DNA of 64,000 bases from Pseudoclavibacter chungangensis. Its GTDB lineage: Bacteria; Actinomycetota; Actinomycetes; Actinomycetales; Microbacteriaceae. A model generated the notes under the pieces. It saw only the letters and a program-made list of their open reading frames with translations, was not told where the DNA came from and made no database searches. The stretch lies in NCBI RefSeq assembly GCF_013410545.1, contig NZ_JACCFV010000001.1, positions 186,001 to 250,000 of the forward strand, given 5' to 3'. The first letter of the stretch is position 1. The number at the start of each line of letters is the position of its first letter. This document shows, piece by piece, positions 30,959 to 40,609 of this stretch. The position numbers were made by a program, and so were the translations under genes.

Positions 30959-31843
30959 TCAGCGAGCGAGCTGCGCCGCGATCGCCTCCCGCACGGCGAC
31001 GAGGCCCGGCGCGTGCTCGGCGCCGGAACGCGCGAGGAACAGGATGCTGCGGTGCTGATCGCGCGGCAGCAACCTGCTCGGGCGGAGCTCGGCGGCCGCC
31101 TCGCGGAGCACCATCTCCGGCAGGAAGGCGGCGGCGAGCCCACGCTGCACGAGCCGGAGGTGGAAGAGCATGTCGCTCGACTCGTAGGCGACGATCGGCT
31201 CGAAGCCGAGCCCGCGGCACGTCCGGATCGCCCACTCGGCGGACCCCGTCGTCCGCGGCTCGAGCACCCAGCGGACGTCGCGGAGCCGTTCGACGTCGCC
31301 GTCGAGATCCGGGTCGGGAAGGTAGCCGCGCACCGGGTCGCGTCCGATGACGGTCGTGTGCAGTCCGAGCGCGGTCGCGCTCGGCGAGCCGGGGTACGCG
31401 TCCGCGACGACCGCGTCGACCTGCCGCGCGAGGAGCTGCGTCGGGCTGTCGTCGGGCTCGACGAGGCGCACGCGCACGTCGAGGTCGGGGTAGTCGATCG
31501 CGAGCGCGGCGAGCGCCTCGGGCAGGACGCTGCGGCTGACCGACGCGAACGCCCCGAGCTGGACGCGTCCGCGTGCCCGCTCGTGCGACGAGACGAGATC
31601 GGCCTCGGCGCGTTCGACGGCGGCGAGGATCGTCTCGGTGTTGCGCACGAGCTCCTCGCCCGCGGCCGTGAGTCGGACGCCGCGCCCGACGCGTTCGAAG
31701 AGCGTCACGCCGGTCTCGCGTTCGAGTTGCGCGAGCTGCTGGGACACGGCGGAGTGCGTGTAGTTGCGCTCGCGCGCGGCGGCCGACATGCTCCCGCGCA
31801 GCTTCAGCTCGCGCAGGAGCATGAGCCGGTGGAGGTCGAGCAC
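30959..31843 (-). CDS. LysR family transcriptional regulator
   Basis: A 294-residue LysR-type protein. The helix-turn-helix is MLDLHRLMLLRELKLRGSMS then AAARERNYTHSAVSQQLAQLERETGVTLF, followed by LTAAGEELVRNTETIL and an effector domain (RVQLGAFASVSRSVLPEAL). Unlike most LysR regulators it is co-directional with its likely target, lying just before the transaminase gene. It is divergent from the pirin gene, 65 bp apart. GABA-responsive GabR is of a different family, so the inducer is not known. Confidence 0.9.
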   Translation of the reverse strand: MLDLHRLMLLRELKLRGSMSAAARERNYTHSAVSQQLAQLERETGVTLFERVGRGVRLTAAGEELVRNTETILAAVERAEADLVSSHERARGRVQLGAFASVSRSVLPEALAALAIDYPDLDVRVRLVEPDDSPTQLLARQVDAVVADAYPGSPSATALGLHTTVIGRDPVRGYLPDPDLDGDVERLRDVRWVLEPRTTGSAEWAIRTCRGLGFEPIVAYESSDMLFHLRLVQRGLAAAFLPEMVLREAAAELRPSRLLPRDQHRSILFLARSGAEHAPGLVAVREAIAAQLAR

Positions 31844-31908
31844 GTCCGCAGCCTATCCGGGGCGGTCCGGCGCAGGATGCGCGCGGGCCTGGGCCCTACG
31901 CTTGCGAC

Positions 31909-33028
31909 ATGAGCGACCTCGACGTGCACCCCGTCGAGCAGGTCATCGATCCTGCCGACGCTCGGCCGTGCGAGGGGCCCGAACTGCTCGCGCCCCGCGA
32001 GGTGCCGCTCGGCGGGCCGCGCGCGATGCCCGTGCTGCGGGCGCTGCCGAATCGGCCGCGGCACCTCATCGGTGCGTGGTGCTTCGTCGACGTGTACGGG
32101 CCGGTCGACGTCGGCGCGGGGCCAGGCATGGTCGTGCCACCGCACCCGCACACCGGCCTGCAGACCGTGTCGTGGATCGTGCGCGGCGAGGTCGAGCACC
32201 GCGATTCCATCGGCTCGCACGCGACGGTGCGGCCGGGCGGGGTCGGGCTCATGACGGCGGGTCGCGGCATCGCGCACTCGGAGTCGACACCCGACGAGCA
32301 CGGGCCGGTGCTCCACGGGGCCCAATTGTGGATCGCGCTCCCGCGCCACGTGTGGCGCGGGGCACCCGACTTCGAGGCACCGCACCCGCTGCCGCGCGCG
32401 ACGTTCGCGGCGTCGTCCGCACCGAGGGCGGACGACTCGGCGACGGTGAGCGCGGCGTCCATGGCGAGCGACGAACCGGGCGTGCGCGCCGTCGCGGGCG
32501 AGGACGGTGTCTCGCTCGTCGCGACGGTTCTCGTCGGACGGTTCGCCGGGGTCGTGGCCCCCACGACCGTCCATTCGCCGCTCGTCGGGGTCGGCCTGCA
32601 CGCGGACGGTTGCCTCGACGCCGAGCTGCGCCTCGACACGGCGTTCGAGCACGGCGTCGTCGCGCTCGGCGAGGGGGTCCGCGTCGACAACCTCGACGTG
32701 CCCGTCGGCGGTATCGCGTACCTGCCGGCCGGCACCGGCTCGGTGCTGCTGACGACGCGGGGAGCCGCCGACGCGATGCTCATCGGCGGCGAACCCTTCG
32801 ACGAACGCGTCGTCATGTTCTGGAACTTCGTCGCACCCTCGCACGATGACGTCCTCGAGGCGCGCCGCCCGGGAGCACGAGCGTTCCGCGCAGCGCAGCG
32901 CCGACGCGCGCCCGCGATTCGGCGTCGTCGACGACGAACGCGCCGCGTTGCCCGCGCCCGCCCTCCCCATCGTGCGGCTGCGCCCGCGCGGCCGACTCGC
33001 CGACGACCACGGCCCGTCGACCGGCTGA
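31909..33028 (+). pseudogene. Pirin family protein with a C-terminal frameshift
   Basis: The bicupin pirin fold is clear: ALPNRPRHLIGAWCFVDVYG, metal ligands in PPHPHTGLQTVSW, HRDSIG and GRGIAHSE, then the second cupin to MFWNFVAPSHDDVLEAR. After about 32861-32873 the reading frame turns into an Arg-rich tail. The expected pirin ending (REHERSAQRSADARPRFGVV, then PALPIVRLRPRGRLA) continues in the next frame and stops at 33028. Adding one G (CGC GCC CGG GAG) repairs it. Without repair the frame runs to 33123. Pirins act as quercetinase-like or redox regulatory proteins. Real lesion or sequence error cannot be told apart here. Confidence 0.82.
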
Positions 33029-33171
33029 ACGCGGCACACGGTGCCGCACCGCTCCGGGACATTCCGGAATCCGATGCCGCTCGTCGTCCGCGCCCGCGAC
33101 GGGCCCCGCGCTCGGTACGCTGATCGGCGGTCCTCCGCGCGGGCGGTCGACCTTCGAGCGCGGAGGAACGC

Positions 33172-34497
33172 ATGCCCATCTGGACCCTGCACGGCGACGG
33201 TCGCACCGTCGCACCCGGCGCCGTCGTCGCACCCGGTGAGCGGCTCTCGTGGCCCGCGACCATCGCGATGGGCGTGCAGCACGTCGTCGCGATGTTCGGC
33301 GCCACGTTCCTCGTGCCCGTCCTCACCGGGTTCCCCGTCGCGACGACGCTGCTGTTCTCGGGCGTCGGCACGCTCCTGTTCCTCCTCATCACGCGCAACC
33401 GCCTGCCCAGCTATCTCGGCTCGAGCTTCGCGTTCATCGCGCCCATCACGGCGGCGACGGCGCAGGCGGGCACCGGTTCCGCCCTCCTCGGTGTCGTCGC
33501 GGTCGGTGTGCTGCTCGCGATCGTCGGCTTCGTCGTCCAGTTCGCGGGCCTGCGCTGGGTCGACGCGCTCATGCCGCCCGTCGTGGCGGGTGCGATCGTC
33601 GCGCTCATCGGCTTCAACCTCGCCCCCACGGCCTGGACGAACTTCCAGCGGGCACCCGTCACGGCGACGGTCACGCTCGCGTCGATCATCCTCGCGAGCG
33701 TCGTGTTCCGCGGCTTCCTCGGCCGCATCTCGATCTTCGTCGGCGTCGTCATCGGCTACGTCGTCGCGCTCCTGCGCGGTGAGATCGACTACTCGAGCGT
33801 CGCGGACGCCGCGTGGTTCGGGCTGCCGCAGTTCCACCTGCCGGATGTCACGACGCCCGGCACGTGGGGTGCGGTCGCGATGTTCCTGCCCGTCGTGCTC
33901 GTGCTCGTCGCCGAGAACGTCGGACACGTGCGGGGCGTCGCGACGATGACGGATCCGAAGGTCAACGAGACGACGGGGCGTGCGCTCATCGCCGACGGCG
34001 CGGCGACGACGCTCGCGGGCATGTTCGGTGGTTCGGGCACGACGACGTACGGCGAGAACATCGGCGTCATGGCCGCGACGCGCGTGTACTCGACCGCGGT
34101 GTATTGGGTCGCGGGTATCGCGGCGATCCTCCTCAGCCTCTCGCCGAAGATCGGTGCGATCTTCAACTCGATCCCGCTCGGCGTGCTGGGTGGCGCGACC
34201 ACCGCGCTGTACGGGCTCATCGGCATCATCGGCATCAAGATCTGGGTCGACAACCGAGTGGACTTCTCGCGCCCCGTGAACCAGTACACGGGGGCCGTGG
34301 CGCTCGTCATCGGTATCGCTGGCTTCTCGATGCAGCTCCCCGGTTTCGAGCTCGGCGGCATCGTCCTCGGCTCGGCCGCGGCCCTGCTCATCTACCACCT
34401 CGGCAACCTCATCGCGCGCGCCCGCCGCACGGGTGCCGACGACGGCGGCGAGATCGCGCCGGTCGGCCAGCTCGGCGGCGACCACCAGGAGGACTGA
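33172..34497 (+). CDS. uraA: Uracil/xanthine permease, NCS2 family
   Basis: A 441-residue NCS2 nucleobase:cation symporter of the UraA subgroup. The N-terminal segment SWPATIAMGVQHVVAMFGATFLVPVLTGF and LGSSFAFIAPI are typical. The substrate-site motif is LVAENVGHVRGVA (Glu and His), and the second half-motif is GGSGTTTYGENIGVMAATRV. Fourteen hydrophobic segments are expected. A clear GGAGG site precedes the ATG. Uracil is the likeliest substrate; xanthine cannot be excluded. Confidence 0.92.
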   Translation: MPIWTLHGDGRTVAPGAVVAPGERLSWPATIAMGVQHVVAMFGATFLVPVLTGFPVATTLLFSGVGTLLFLLITRNRLPSYLGSSFAFIAPITAATAQAGTGSALLGVVAVGVLLAIVGFVVQFAGLRWVDALMPPVVAGAIVALIGFNLAPTAWTNFQRAPVTATVTLASIILASVVFRGFLGRISIFVGVVIGYVVALLRGEIDYSSVADAAWFGLPQFHLPDVTTPGTWGAVAMFLPVVLVLVAENVGHVRGVATMTDPKVNETTGRALIADGAATTLAGMFGGSGTTTYGENIGVMAATRVYSTAVYWVAGIAAILLSLSPKIGAIFNSIPLGVLGGATTALYGLIGIIGIKIWVDNRVDFSRPVNQYTGAVALVIGIAGFSMQLPGFELGGIVLGSAAALLIYHLGNLIARARRTGADDGGEIAPVGQLGGDHQED

Positions 34498-34611
34498 GTC
34501 GAGGGCCGCGACGGGGATCGGTCCCGCGTCCGGTCCCGCGCCGAGGGGATCGGTCTCGCGACGCGGAAACGGATTCAGGCGCAGCGCGGCCGCGCGGGCG
34601 AGACTGCGGGC

Positions 34612-36663
34612 ATGAGCAACCGTCTCGCGAACGCGACCTCGCCGTACCTGCGTCAGCACGCCGACAATCCGGTCGACTGGCTGCCGTGGGGTGAGGAGGC
34701 GTTCGAGCGGGCGCGTGAACGCGATGTGCCGCTGTTCGTGAGCATCGGCTACTCGGCCTGTCACTGGTGCCACGTCATGGCGCATGAGTCGTTCGAGGAT
34801 CCGGGGGTCGCCGCCTATCTGAACGAGCACTTCGTCCCCGTGAAGGTCGACCGCGAGGAGCGCCCCGACGTCGACGCCGTCTACCTCCAGGCGACGCAGG
34901 CGCTCACGGGGCAGGCGGGCTGGCCGATGAGCGTCTTCACGACGCCCGACGGCGCACCGATCTTCGCGGGCACCTACTTCCCGCCGAGGCGCCAGGGGCG
35001 CGTCCCCTCGTTCGGCGAGGTGTGCACGGCGATCGCCGGCGCCTGGCGGAACGATCGTGGCGACACCGCACGGCGGGCCGAGGCGATCGCGCAGGCGCTC
35101 GCGGCCGCGACGGGGCCGCTCCCGCCCGCCGAGATCGACGCCGCGGCGGCGATCGCCGAGATCCGCACGAACACCGACCCCGTCCACGGCGGATTCGGCG
35201 GCGCACCCAAGTTCCCGCAGGCCACCGCCCTCGACGCGCTCCTCGCGGCGGGCGACGCGGCCTCGGTCGAGCTCGCGTTCGAGGCGCTCGGCGCGATGGC
35301 GCGCGGCGGGATCCACGACCAGCTCGGTGGCGGTTTCGCGCGCTACGCGGTCGACGACGCGTGGATCGTGCCCCACTTCGAGAAGATGCTCGTCGACAAC
35401 GCGCTCCTGCTCGCGAGCGCCACGCGCGCGTGGGCGCTCGCCCGAGCGGGCGGGGACCCGCGCGCACACGTCTTCGAACGGGCCGCCCGCGGCATCGTCA
35501 CCTGGCTCGAGACCGTCGCGCGCACCGCCGAGGGCGCGTTCGCGGCGAGCACCGATGCCGACTCGCGCGACGCCGACGGTGCGCTCCGCGAGGGCGCGTT
35601 CTTCGTGTGGCGCAGGGTGCAACTCGACGATGTGCTCGGCGAGGATGCCGCGGACGCGGCCGCCGTCTTCGGCGTGACCGACGCGGGCACCTTCGAACGC
35701 GGTGCCTCGACCCTGCGCCGACTCGACCCCGCCGACGATCCCGTCGACCCGGCCTGGTTCGAGTCCGTGCGCGCGAGGCTCGCGGCGTCACGCGCGGAGC
35801 GCACACCGCCCGCCCGCGACGACAAGGTCGTCACGGCCTGGAACGGCCACACCATCGACGCGCTCGTGCAGGCCGGCCTCGCGTTCGGCGAGCCGACGTG
35901 GATCGACGCGGCCGCGACCGCCGCGCGATTCCTGCGTGACGTGCACCTCGTCGACGGCCTCCCGCGCCGCGTCTCGATCGACGGCGTCGTGGGCGACGCC
36001 CCCGGGGTCGCGGAGGACGCCGGAGCCCTCGCGGCCGGATTCGCACGGCTCGGCGCCGCGACGGGCGATGCCGCGTGGCTCGAGCTCGCCCGCGAGCTGC
36101 TCGCCCGAGCCGACGGGGCGTTCGGCCTCGAGGACGGCGGCTACGCCGACGCGCGAGCGGATGCCTCGCCCATCGCCGCGCGCGCACGCGAGCTGAGCGA
36201 CGATCCCGCTCCGAGCGGCACGTCGACCCTCATCGATGCCGCCCGACTCGTCGCGGCGCTCACCGACGACCGCGCCCTCGCGGATCGCGCCGCGCTCGCC
36301 GCCGAGACGCGCAGCGGCCTCGTCGCGCGTGCGCCGATGGCCGTCGGCCGCGCGGTTCGAGACGCACTCGAGGACGCCCGCGAGGAGGGCGCGCTGCCCG
36401 GCCCGCCGCCCGCCCAGCTCGTCGTCGTCCACTCGCCGGGCGACCGCGCCGCCGCGCTCGCGCTCGCCGCGGTCGGTGCGCGCAGTGCGCCTCCGGGCTC
36501 CGCCGTCGTCGTCGCGAGCGACGGGACGACCCGGTTCGGCACCCTCCTGGCAGGCAGACACCCGCTCGACGGGCGTCCGACGGCGTTCGTGTGCCGGGGG
36601 ACGACGTGCTCGCTCCCCGTCACGAGCGAGGTCGAGCTCGCGGCACTGCTCGCGGCGGAGTGA
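34612..36663 (+). CDS. Thioredoxin-domain/DUF255 protein, YyaL (SSP411) family
   Basis: A 683-residue protein of the YyaL family. The N-terminal thioredoxin-like domain starts [20 protein letters not shown] and carries the CHWC redox-type motif in [19 protein letters not shown] six-hairpin glycosidase-like alpha/alpha toroid follows ([64 protein letters not shown]). These motifs and order match the family closely. The biochemical function of the family is unestablished. 114 bp of GC-rich spacer separate it from uraA. Confidence 0.92.
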   Translation: MSNRLANATSPYLRQHADNPVDWLPWGEEAFERARERDVPLFVSIGYSACHWCHVMAHESFEDPGVAAYLNEHFVPVKVDREERPDVDAVYLQATQALTGQAGWPMSVFTTPDGAPIFAGTYFPPRRQGRVPSFGEVCTAIAGAWRNDRGDTARRAEAIAQALAAATGPLPPAEIDAAAAIAEIRTNTDPVHGGFGGAPKFPQATALDALLAAGDAASVELAFEALGAMARGGIHDQLGGGFARYAVDDAWIVPHFEKMLVDNALLLASATRAWALARAGGDPRAHVFERAARGIVTWLETVARTAEGAFAASTDADSRDADGALREGAFFVWRRVQLDDVLGEDAADAAAVFGVTDAGTFERGASTLRRLDPADDPVDPAWFESVRARLAASRAERTPPARDDKVVTAWNGHTIDALVQAGLAFGEPTWIDAAATAARFLRDVHLVDGLPRRVSIDGVVGDAPGVAEDAGALAAGFARLGAATGDAAWLELARELLARADGAFGLEDGGYADARADASPIAARARELSDDPAPSGTSTLIDAARLVAALTDDRALADRAALAAETRSGLVARAPMAVGRAVRDALEDAREEGALPGPPPAQLVVVHSPGDRAAALALAAVGARSAPPGSAVVVASDGTTRFGTLLAGRHPLDGRPTAFVCRGTTCSLPVTSEVELAALLAAE

Positions 36664-36852
36664 TGCGCCTCGCGGAGTCAGCGGCGGAATCGGACGTGGC
36701 GGTGTCGAGTCGGGTTCCGGCCTCGGTTCCCGCGTCCGCGTCCGCGTCGAGGAAGCACGGGCCACGCGACTCTGGCGACCGGCGCGCTGTGAGGGATCGA
36801 GCGATCCGTTCCCGGAGCGCGATCCACGAGCCGGTGTCGACCGGCACGGACG

Positions 36853-36892
36853 CCGAGGGGCCGACCACGGTGGTGGGTGGTCGGCCCCTCGG
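36853..36892. terminator. Intrinsic terminator-like hairpin between convergent genes
   Basis: Perfect 16-bp arms CCGAGGGGCCGACCAC (36853-36868) and its complement (36877-36892) with an 8-base loop. It lies 31 bases beyond the HdeD-like stop and 190 beyond the YyaL stop. Sequence-wise it is unrelated to the palindrome family. The rest of 36664-36923 holds nothing recognisable. Confidence 0.75.
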
Positions 36893-36923
36893 GTGCGATG
36901 TCGCCTCGCGGCGTGCGGTGACG

Positions 36924-37514
36924 TCAGCTCGCGGTGCGGATGCGGATCGCGCGCACGACGTTCAGCACACCGAGGACGATGAGTGCGATCGCGAAGAACC
37001 ACCAGAGCGCGACCGCGCCCCACAGCGGGCTGCTGACGAGCGAGAACCCGGCGAGGATCGACACGATCGCGTAGACGACCGTGAACACCTTGGACGGGGA
37101 CTCGCCGATCGAGAAGAGCGTGACGAATCCCTCGACGAGCCAGAGCACGCCGACGAGGATCGCCACGAACACCGTGAGGAACGCCGCCGTCTGCTGCAGG
37201 GACGTGAACGCGTAGATGCCGGCGACGAGGAACAGCACGCCCAGCAGCACCGTCGCGACGCGGCCGCCCGTGCCGAGATGCTTCGAGATGAGGCCGAGGA
37301 CGATGTAGACGATTCCGGCGACCACGGCGTACGCCGCGATGATCGCGGTGACCGCGACGATCGCTTTCTCGGGCCATGCGAGCAGCACGATGCCGCCGAT
37401 GATCGCGACGATGCCGGAGATCAGCAGTGTGTTGCGGACGCCCTTCGCGAGCGCCTCGAGCGGTCGTGCGAACGGTGAGGTTTCGGAGGTGGTGGGAAGT
37501 TCGGTGTCGGACAT
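36924..37514 (-). CDS. HdeD family (DUF308) membrane protein
   Basis: A 196-residue membrane protein with about six hydrophobic helices in three similar pairs, as in HdeD/DUF308. Examples are NTLLISGIVAIIGGIVLLAW, AVTAIIAAYAVVAGIVYIVL and VLGVLFLVAGIYAF. The pattern of a Trp-Pro after helix 1 (LAWPEKAIVAVTAI) is typical. E. coli HdeD is linked to acid resistance; function here is unknown. ATG at 37514 is chosen because the longer frame upstream is antisense-like. Confidence 0.85.
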   Translation of the reverse strand: MSDTELPTTSETSPFARPLEALAKGVRNTLLISGIVAIIGGIVLLAWPEKAIVAVTAIIAAYAVVAGIVYIVLGLISKHLGTGGRVATVLLGVLFLVAGIYAFTSLQQTAAFLTVFVAILVGVLWLVEGFVTLFSIGESPSKVFTVVYAIVSILAGFSLVSSPLWGAVALWWFFAIALIVLGVLNVVRAIRIRTAS

Positions 37515-37929
37515 GATGCGGCCCTTCGTCGTGTCGATGGTCCTTGGGGGAGTGCCGATTCGAGCGTATTCAGCACGTGGGCCGGACGGTGACGAGGTTG
37601 CGTCGCGTATCCGGGCGTGACGTCCCCTAGGGTACCGCTCGGACGGTTTTGGTGGCTCGGGGTGGGCTCCGAATCCGCGGGGCCACGGTGATCGTCGAGG
37701 CGCGTGCGGCCCGTCCGGCGACGCCGTTCTGTGCGTCGAGTGCGTCGGGTCCAGTTCCGGTCGCGTGTGCGTCGCGCGCATCGGTTCCGTCCTGGCCGCC
37801 CCGTTCATCCCGTGCGTCGTGTTCGTGCTGGCCGTCCGGTGCTTCGATTCAGGCCGAATCGCGTCCGCACCGGCCGTGTCCGTCCGGTGGGTGGCGCACG
37901 ATGTCGCGGCGTGGGGGCACAATCGACGC
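37515..37929. other. Divergent intergenic region without recognisable elements
   Basis: 415 bp between the divergent HdeD-like and EVE genes. It should hold both promoters; an AT-richer patch lies at about 37540-37575 (CGATTCGAGCGTATTCAGC). No palindrome of the repeated family, no tandem array and no supported short gene was found. Confidence 0.4.
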
Positions 37930-38460
37930 ATGGCCATCCGGTACTGGCTCGTCGTGCAGCCGCTCGATCGTGCCCGCGAGCTCGTCGCGGGCGGATTCGT
38001 GCAGGTGCCGTGGGGGCTCCGCGAGGGGGTCGCCGACATGGGCGAGTCCGACGGTGTCGTGCTCTACAGCCCGCGCGAGCACAATCCCGACGGTGAGCCG
38101 CTGCGCGCGTTCGTACAGGCCGGGCGGGTTCTCGACACCGAGCCGGTGCAGTGGGGCGGGCGCGGGAGCTCGCCGTGGCGCCGTCGCGTCGAATGGATGC
38201 GCGATGCCCGCGTCGCACCCGTGCGGCCGCTGCGCGAGCTGCTCGACCTCACGCGCGACGACCGATACTGGGGCGAGCGACTGCGCAACGGGTGGCTCGA
38301 GATCACGCGACGCGACTTCATCGTCGTCGAGGACGCCGTGCGACGCCCGGCCCCCGAGCCCAGCGCGCTCGGCATGGGGTTCCTGCGCGAGACGGGATTC
38401 GGGTCCACGGCGCTCGAGTACGGCGACCTCGACGCGCTGGACGGCGACGAGTTCCGTTGA
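37930..38460 (+). CDS. EVE domain (PUA-like) protein, UPF0310 type
   Basis: A 176-residue protein consisting of an EVE domain. It begins AIRYWLVVQPLDRARELVAGG, then GLREGVADMGESDGVVLYSP, RAFVQAGRVLD and a C-terminal MGFLRETGFG. EVE domains are related to YTH/PUA modules that recognise modified bases in nucleic acid and occur in restriction or RNA-modification contexts. No restriction genes are adjacent, so the role is open. The neighbouring gene downstream is trpF. Confidence 0.85.
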   Translation: MAIRYWLVVQPLDRARELVAGGFVQVPWGLREGVADMGESDGVVLYSPREHNPDGEPLRAFVQAGRVLDTEPVQWGGRGSSPWRRRVEWMRDARVAPVRPLRELLDLTRDDRYWGERLRNGWLEITRRDFIVVEDAVRRPAPEPSALGMGFLRETGFGSTALEYGDLDALDGDEFR

Positions 38461-38755
38461 CGGGTGGTCCTGCCGACGTGGTCCGGAGGTGGTTCCGGCG
38501 AGGCGCCGTCGCGGCGGAAGGTGGGGCCTGAGACGGACGGTGGTCGTGCCTCGGACAGACGAGCGGCCGGGGCGGGCGAAAGCCGGGCCGGGCGAGGGCA
38601 CAGGCCGGACGAGGGGCATGCCTTGGGCGGATGAGGGCGTGCCGGGGTGCGGGTACGCTCGGCGTGCCGGAGCACGGACCGCGCTCCCGCACGAGGACGC
38701 GCGGCGACCAACGATCCGCGCGCGCGTGACCCATGCGATCGGGAGGACAGCGACG

Positions 38756-39373
38756 ATGTACGTCAAGGTGTGCGGGCTCGACACGGTCGAGAACGCGCGC
38801 GTCGCGATCGAGGCCGGGGCGGACGCGATCGGGGTCGTCATGAACACGGGCAGCCCCCGGGCGCGCACGTACGACGAGGCGCTCGCGATCGTCGACAAGG
38901 CACGGGGGCGAGCGGAGACGGTGCTCGTCGTGAACGACCTGCCCGCGGACGAGGCGGCCGCGATCGCGACGCGTCTCGGGGTCGACATCCTCCAGTTGCA
39001 CGGGCCCGCGTACGGGCCCGCCGAGTTCGCTGCCGCGCGCGGGATCGCGCCGCGCGTGTGGCGCGCGACGTCGCTTGCGGACGAGCCCGACCTCCACGTC
39101 GGCGCGCTGGGGGAGGAGGCGATCCTGCTGGATGCCCCGAGCCCGGGTTCGGGTGCACGCTGGGACGTCGCGGCGCTCGACGCAAACCGTCCCGACGGCC
39201 GTTGGCTTCTTGCGGGCGGGCTCGACCCCGACACCGTCGGCGACGCGATCGCGGCGGCGGCGCCGTGGGGCGTGGACGTCTCGAGCGGCGTCGAGTCGGC
39301 GAAGGGCGTGAAGGACCCGCACCGGATCCGCGTATTCGTCGAAGCGGCACGAGCCGCCGCGAACCCCAAGTAG
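38756..39373 (+). CDS. trpF: Phosphoribosylanthranilate isomerase
   Basis: A 205-residue TIM-barrel TrpF that converts phosphoribosylanthranilate to CdRP in tryptophan synthesis. The general base Cys is in YVKVCGLDT, the SPR motif in NTGSPRAR, QLHGPAYGP follows, the catalytic Asp is in AILLDAPSPGSGARWD, and the phosphate site is LAGGLDPDTV and VDVSSGVESAKGVKD. GGAGG precedes the ATG by nine bases. It stands alone: no other trp gene is in the window. In actinobacteria the step is often done by bifunctional PriA, so a dedicated enzyme, or a TrpF-like enzyme with another substrate, are both possible. Confidence 0.88.
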   Translation: MYVKVCGLDTVENARVAIEAGADAIGVVMNTGSPRARTYDEALAIVDKARGRAETVLVVNDLPADEAAAIATRLGVDILQLHGPAYGPAEFAAARGIAPRVWRATSLADEPDLHVGALGEEAILLDAPSPGSGARWDVAALDANRPDGRWLLAGGLDPDTVGDAIAAAAPWGVDVSSGVESAKGVKDPHRIRVFVEAARAAANPK

Positions 39374-39411
39374 ATCGACCCCGCCCCCACATCGATGGGC
39401 CGGACGTGCAC

Positions 39412-39515
39412 CGACGGCCCCTGCGCCGACGGCCCCTGCGCCGACGGCCCCTGCGCCGACGGTCTCCACGCCGACGGCCCGGCACCGACGGTCCCCACAC
39501 CGACGGCCCCCGCAC
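39412..39515. repeat. 15-bp tandem array (4 copies plus degenerate ones)
   Basis: CGACGGCCCCTGCGC is repeated at 39412, 39427 and 39442. A diverged copy follows at 39457, and then loosely related CGACGGYCCC-type units to about 39515. It begins 39 bases after the trpF stop. The gap 39374-39839 holds this array, then unique sequence, then palindrome copy 7, and no supported gene. Confidence 0.8.
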
Positions 39516-39645
39516 CGCGCGGTGTCCTCCCGGTGATGTCGCACTGGGGTGCCGGCCGCAGCCATCACCTCCCGCTCGAGAGCACCTTGCGGCGCCGCCG
39601 GTCGCGCGCGACCGGTGCGGCCCGATCGAGCGCTCCCTGGCCGAC

Positions 39646-39700
39646 AAAAAGCCGGGTTGTTGCTACCGGGCCGCGGGCCCGGTAGCAACAACCCGGCTTT
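39646..39700. repeat. Intergenic palindrome, copy 7
   Basis: Arms 39648-39672 and 39676-39700 are perfect (25 bp) around a GCG loop. AAAAA stands on the left; CTTTCTTC follows on the right. It lies between the co-directional trpF and GNAT genes, 270 bp after trpF. Confidence 0.9.
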
Positions 39701-39839
39701 CTTCGGACGTCCCGTTCGCCTCCGGCCGGACGGCCGTCGTCACCACTCGATGTCCGCTCGATGTCTGCTGGTACGGGAAAGCGGACCGGGGACGATGGAG
39801 GTGGGTAGGACGATGGCGGCGGGAAGGGATGATGGAGGC

Positions 39840-40307
39840 ATGATCGAACTTCGCGCCGTTCGTCCCGCCGATGCCCAGGACCTGGTCGACGTGCAGAACG
39901 CGATCCATCGCGCGGGACTCCGTCCGAGCCCGGTCGACCTGTCGCTCGTCCACGAGCGGTACCTCGATGGGGAGCACGCGATCGCCTGCACCGTCGCAGT
40001 TCGTGACGGGCGGGTCATCGGGTTCCAGTCGCTCAAGCGCGCCTGGTCCGGCAATCCGCACGGCGCACCCGAGGGCTGGGGCATCATCGGGACGCACATC
40101 CGTCCCGAATCCGGCCGGACGGGCATCGGTCGGCGGCTCTTCGCCGTCACGAGGGCGGCCGCGGAATCCGCCGGGCTGGCGCACATCGAGGCGGCCATCG
40201 GTGCCGACAACGAGCCCGCCCTCGCCTACTACGCGGCCATGGGATTCGTTCCCGACCGACACGACGACCTCAGCCGCTATCGCCTCGATCTCCGGGGTCG
40301 CCGCTGA
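39840..40307 (+). CDS. GNAT family N-acetyltransferase
   Basis: A 155-residue single GNAT domain. It starts MIELRAVRPADAQDLVDVQN. The acetyl-CoA loop is in IRPESGRTGIGRRLFAVTR (R/Q-x-x-G-x-G/A type), and EAAIGADNEPALAYYAAMGF matches the late motif with the N-x-x-A-x-x-Y-Y helix. The substrate is unknown. The ATG at 39840 has GATGGAGGC upstream; an in-frame ATG lies 15 codons before but would add a Gly/Arg/Asp-rich leader. It is isolated between palindrome copies 7 and 8. Confidence 0.88.
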   Translation: MIELRAVRPADAQDLVDVQNAIHRAGLRPSPVDLSLVHERYLDGEHAIACTVAVRDGRVIGFQSLKRAWSGNPHGAPEGWGIIGTHIRPESGRTGIGRRLFAVTRAAAESAGLAHIEAAIGADNEPALAYYAAMGFVPDRHDDLSRYRLDLRGRR

Positions 40308-40337
40308 GAGTTTCGGCCCGGCATCGGCGACGCGCAC

Positions 40338-40398
40338 CGAAAAAGCCGGGTTGTTGCTACCGGGCCCCGGGCCCGGTAGCAACAACCCGGCTTTTTCG
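40338..40398. repeat. Intergenic palindrome, copy 8 (30-bp perfect arms)
   Basis: The longest copy: arms 40338-40367 and 40369-40398 are perfect around one C, with CGAAAAA and TTTTTCG ends. It begins 30 bases after the GNAT stop and lies between convergent genes, the ideal setting for a two-way terminator. Confidence 0.93.
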
Positions 40399-40462
40399 CG
40401 GTGTCGCGTGCCGCGCAGCACGCGTGCAACCGTGCCGCGTGCGGAACCCTGCCGCGTTCGTC

Positions 40463-40588
40463 GCGTGCGCCGCCTTCAGCGCTTGCGCCGCTTTCGTCGC
40501 GTGCGCCGTCTTCGTCGCGTGTGTTGCCTTCAGCGCGTGCGCCGTCTTCGTCGCGTGCGCCGCTTTCGTCGGGTGGGCTGCGTTCAGC
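40463..40588. repeat. 18-bp tandem array (7 copies)
   Basis: Seven units of GCGTGCGCCGYCTTCGTC or the GCC-TTC-AGC variant run from 40463 to 40588, with a degenerate eighth up to the ornithine-cyclodeaminase-family stop at 40610. It lies just beyond palindrome copy 8. The plus-strand frame would read as an Ala-Cys-Ala-Phe hexapeptide repeat with no plausible gene structure. Confidence 0.85.
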
Positions 40589-40609
40589 GCCTTCGCCGCG
40601 CTGTGGCCG

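Noticed and set aside
31804..35622. Very long minus-strand open frame (over 1200 codons) opposite pirin, uraA and the YyaL gene
   Set aside because: It is Arg/Asp/Glu-rich, antisense to well-recognised proteins and typical of the stop-poor shadow frames in GC-rich DNA.
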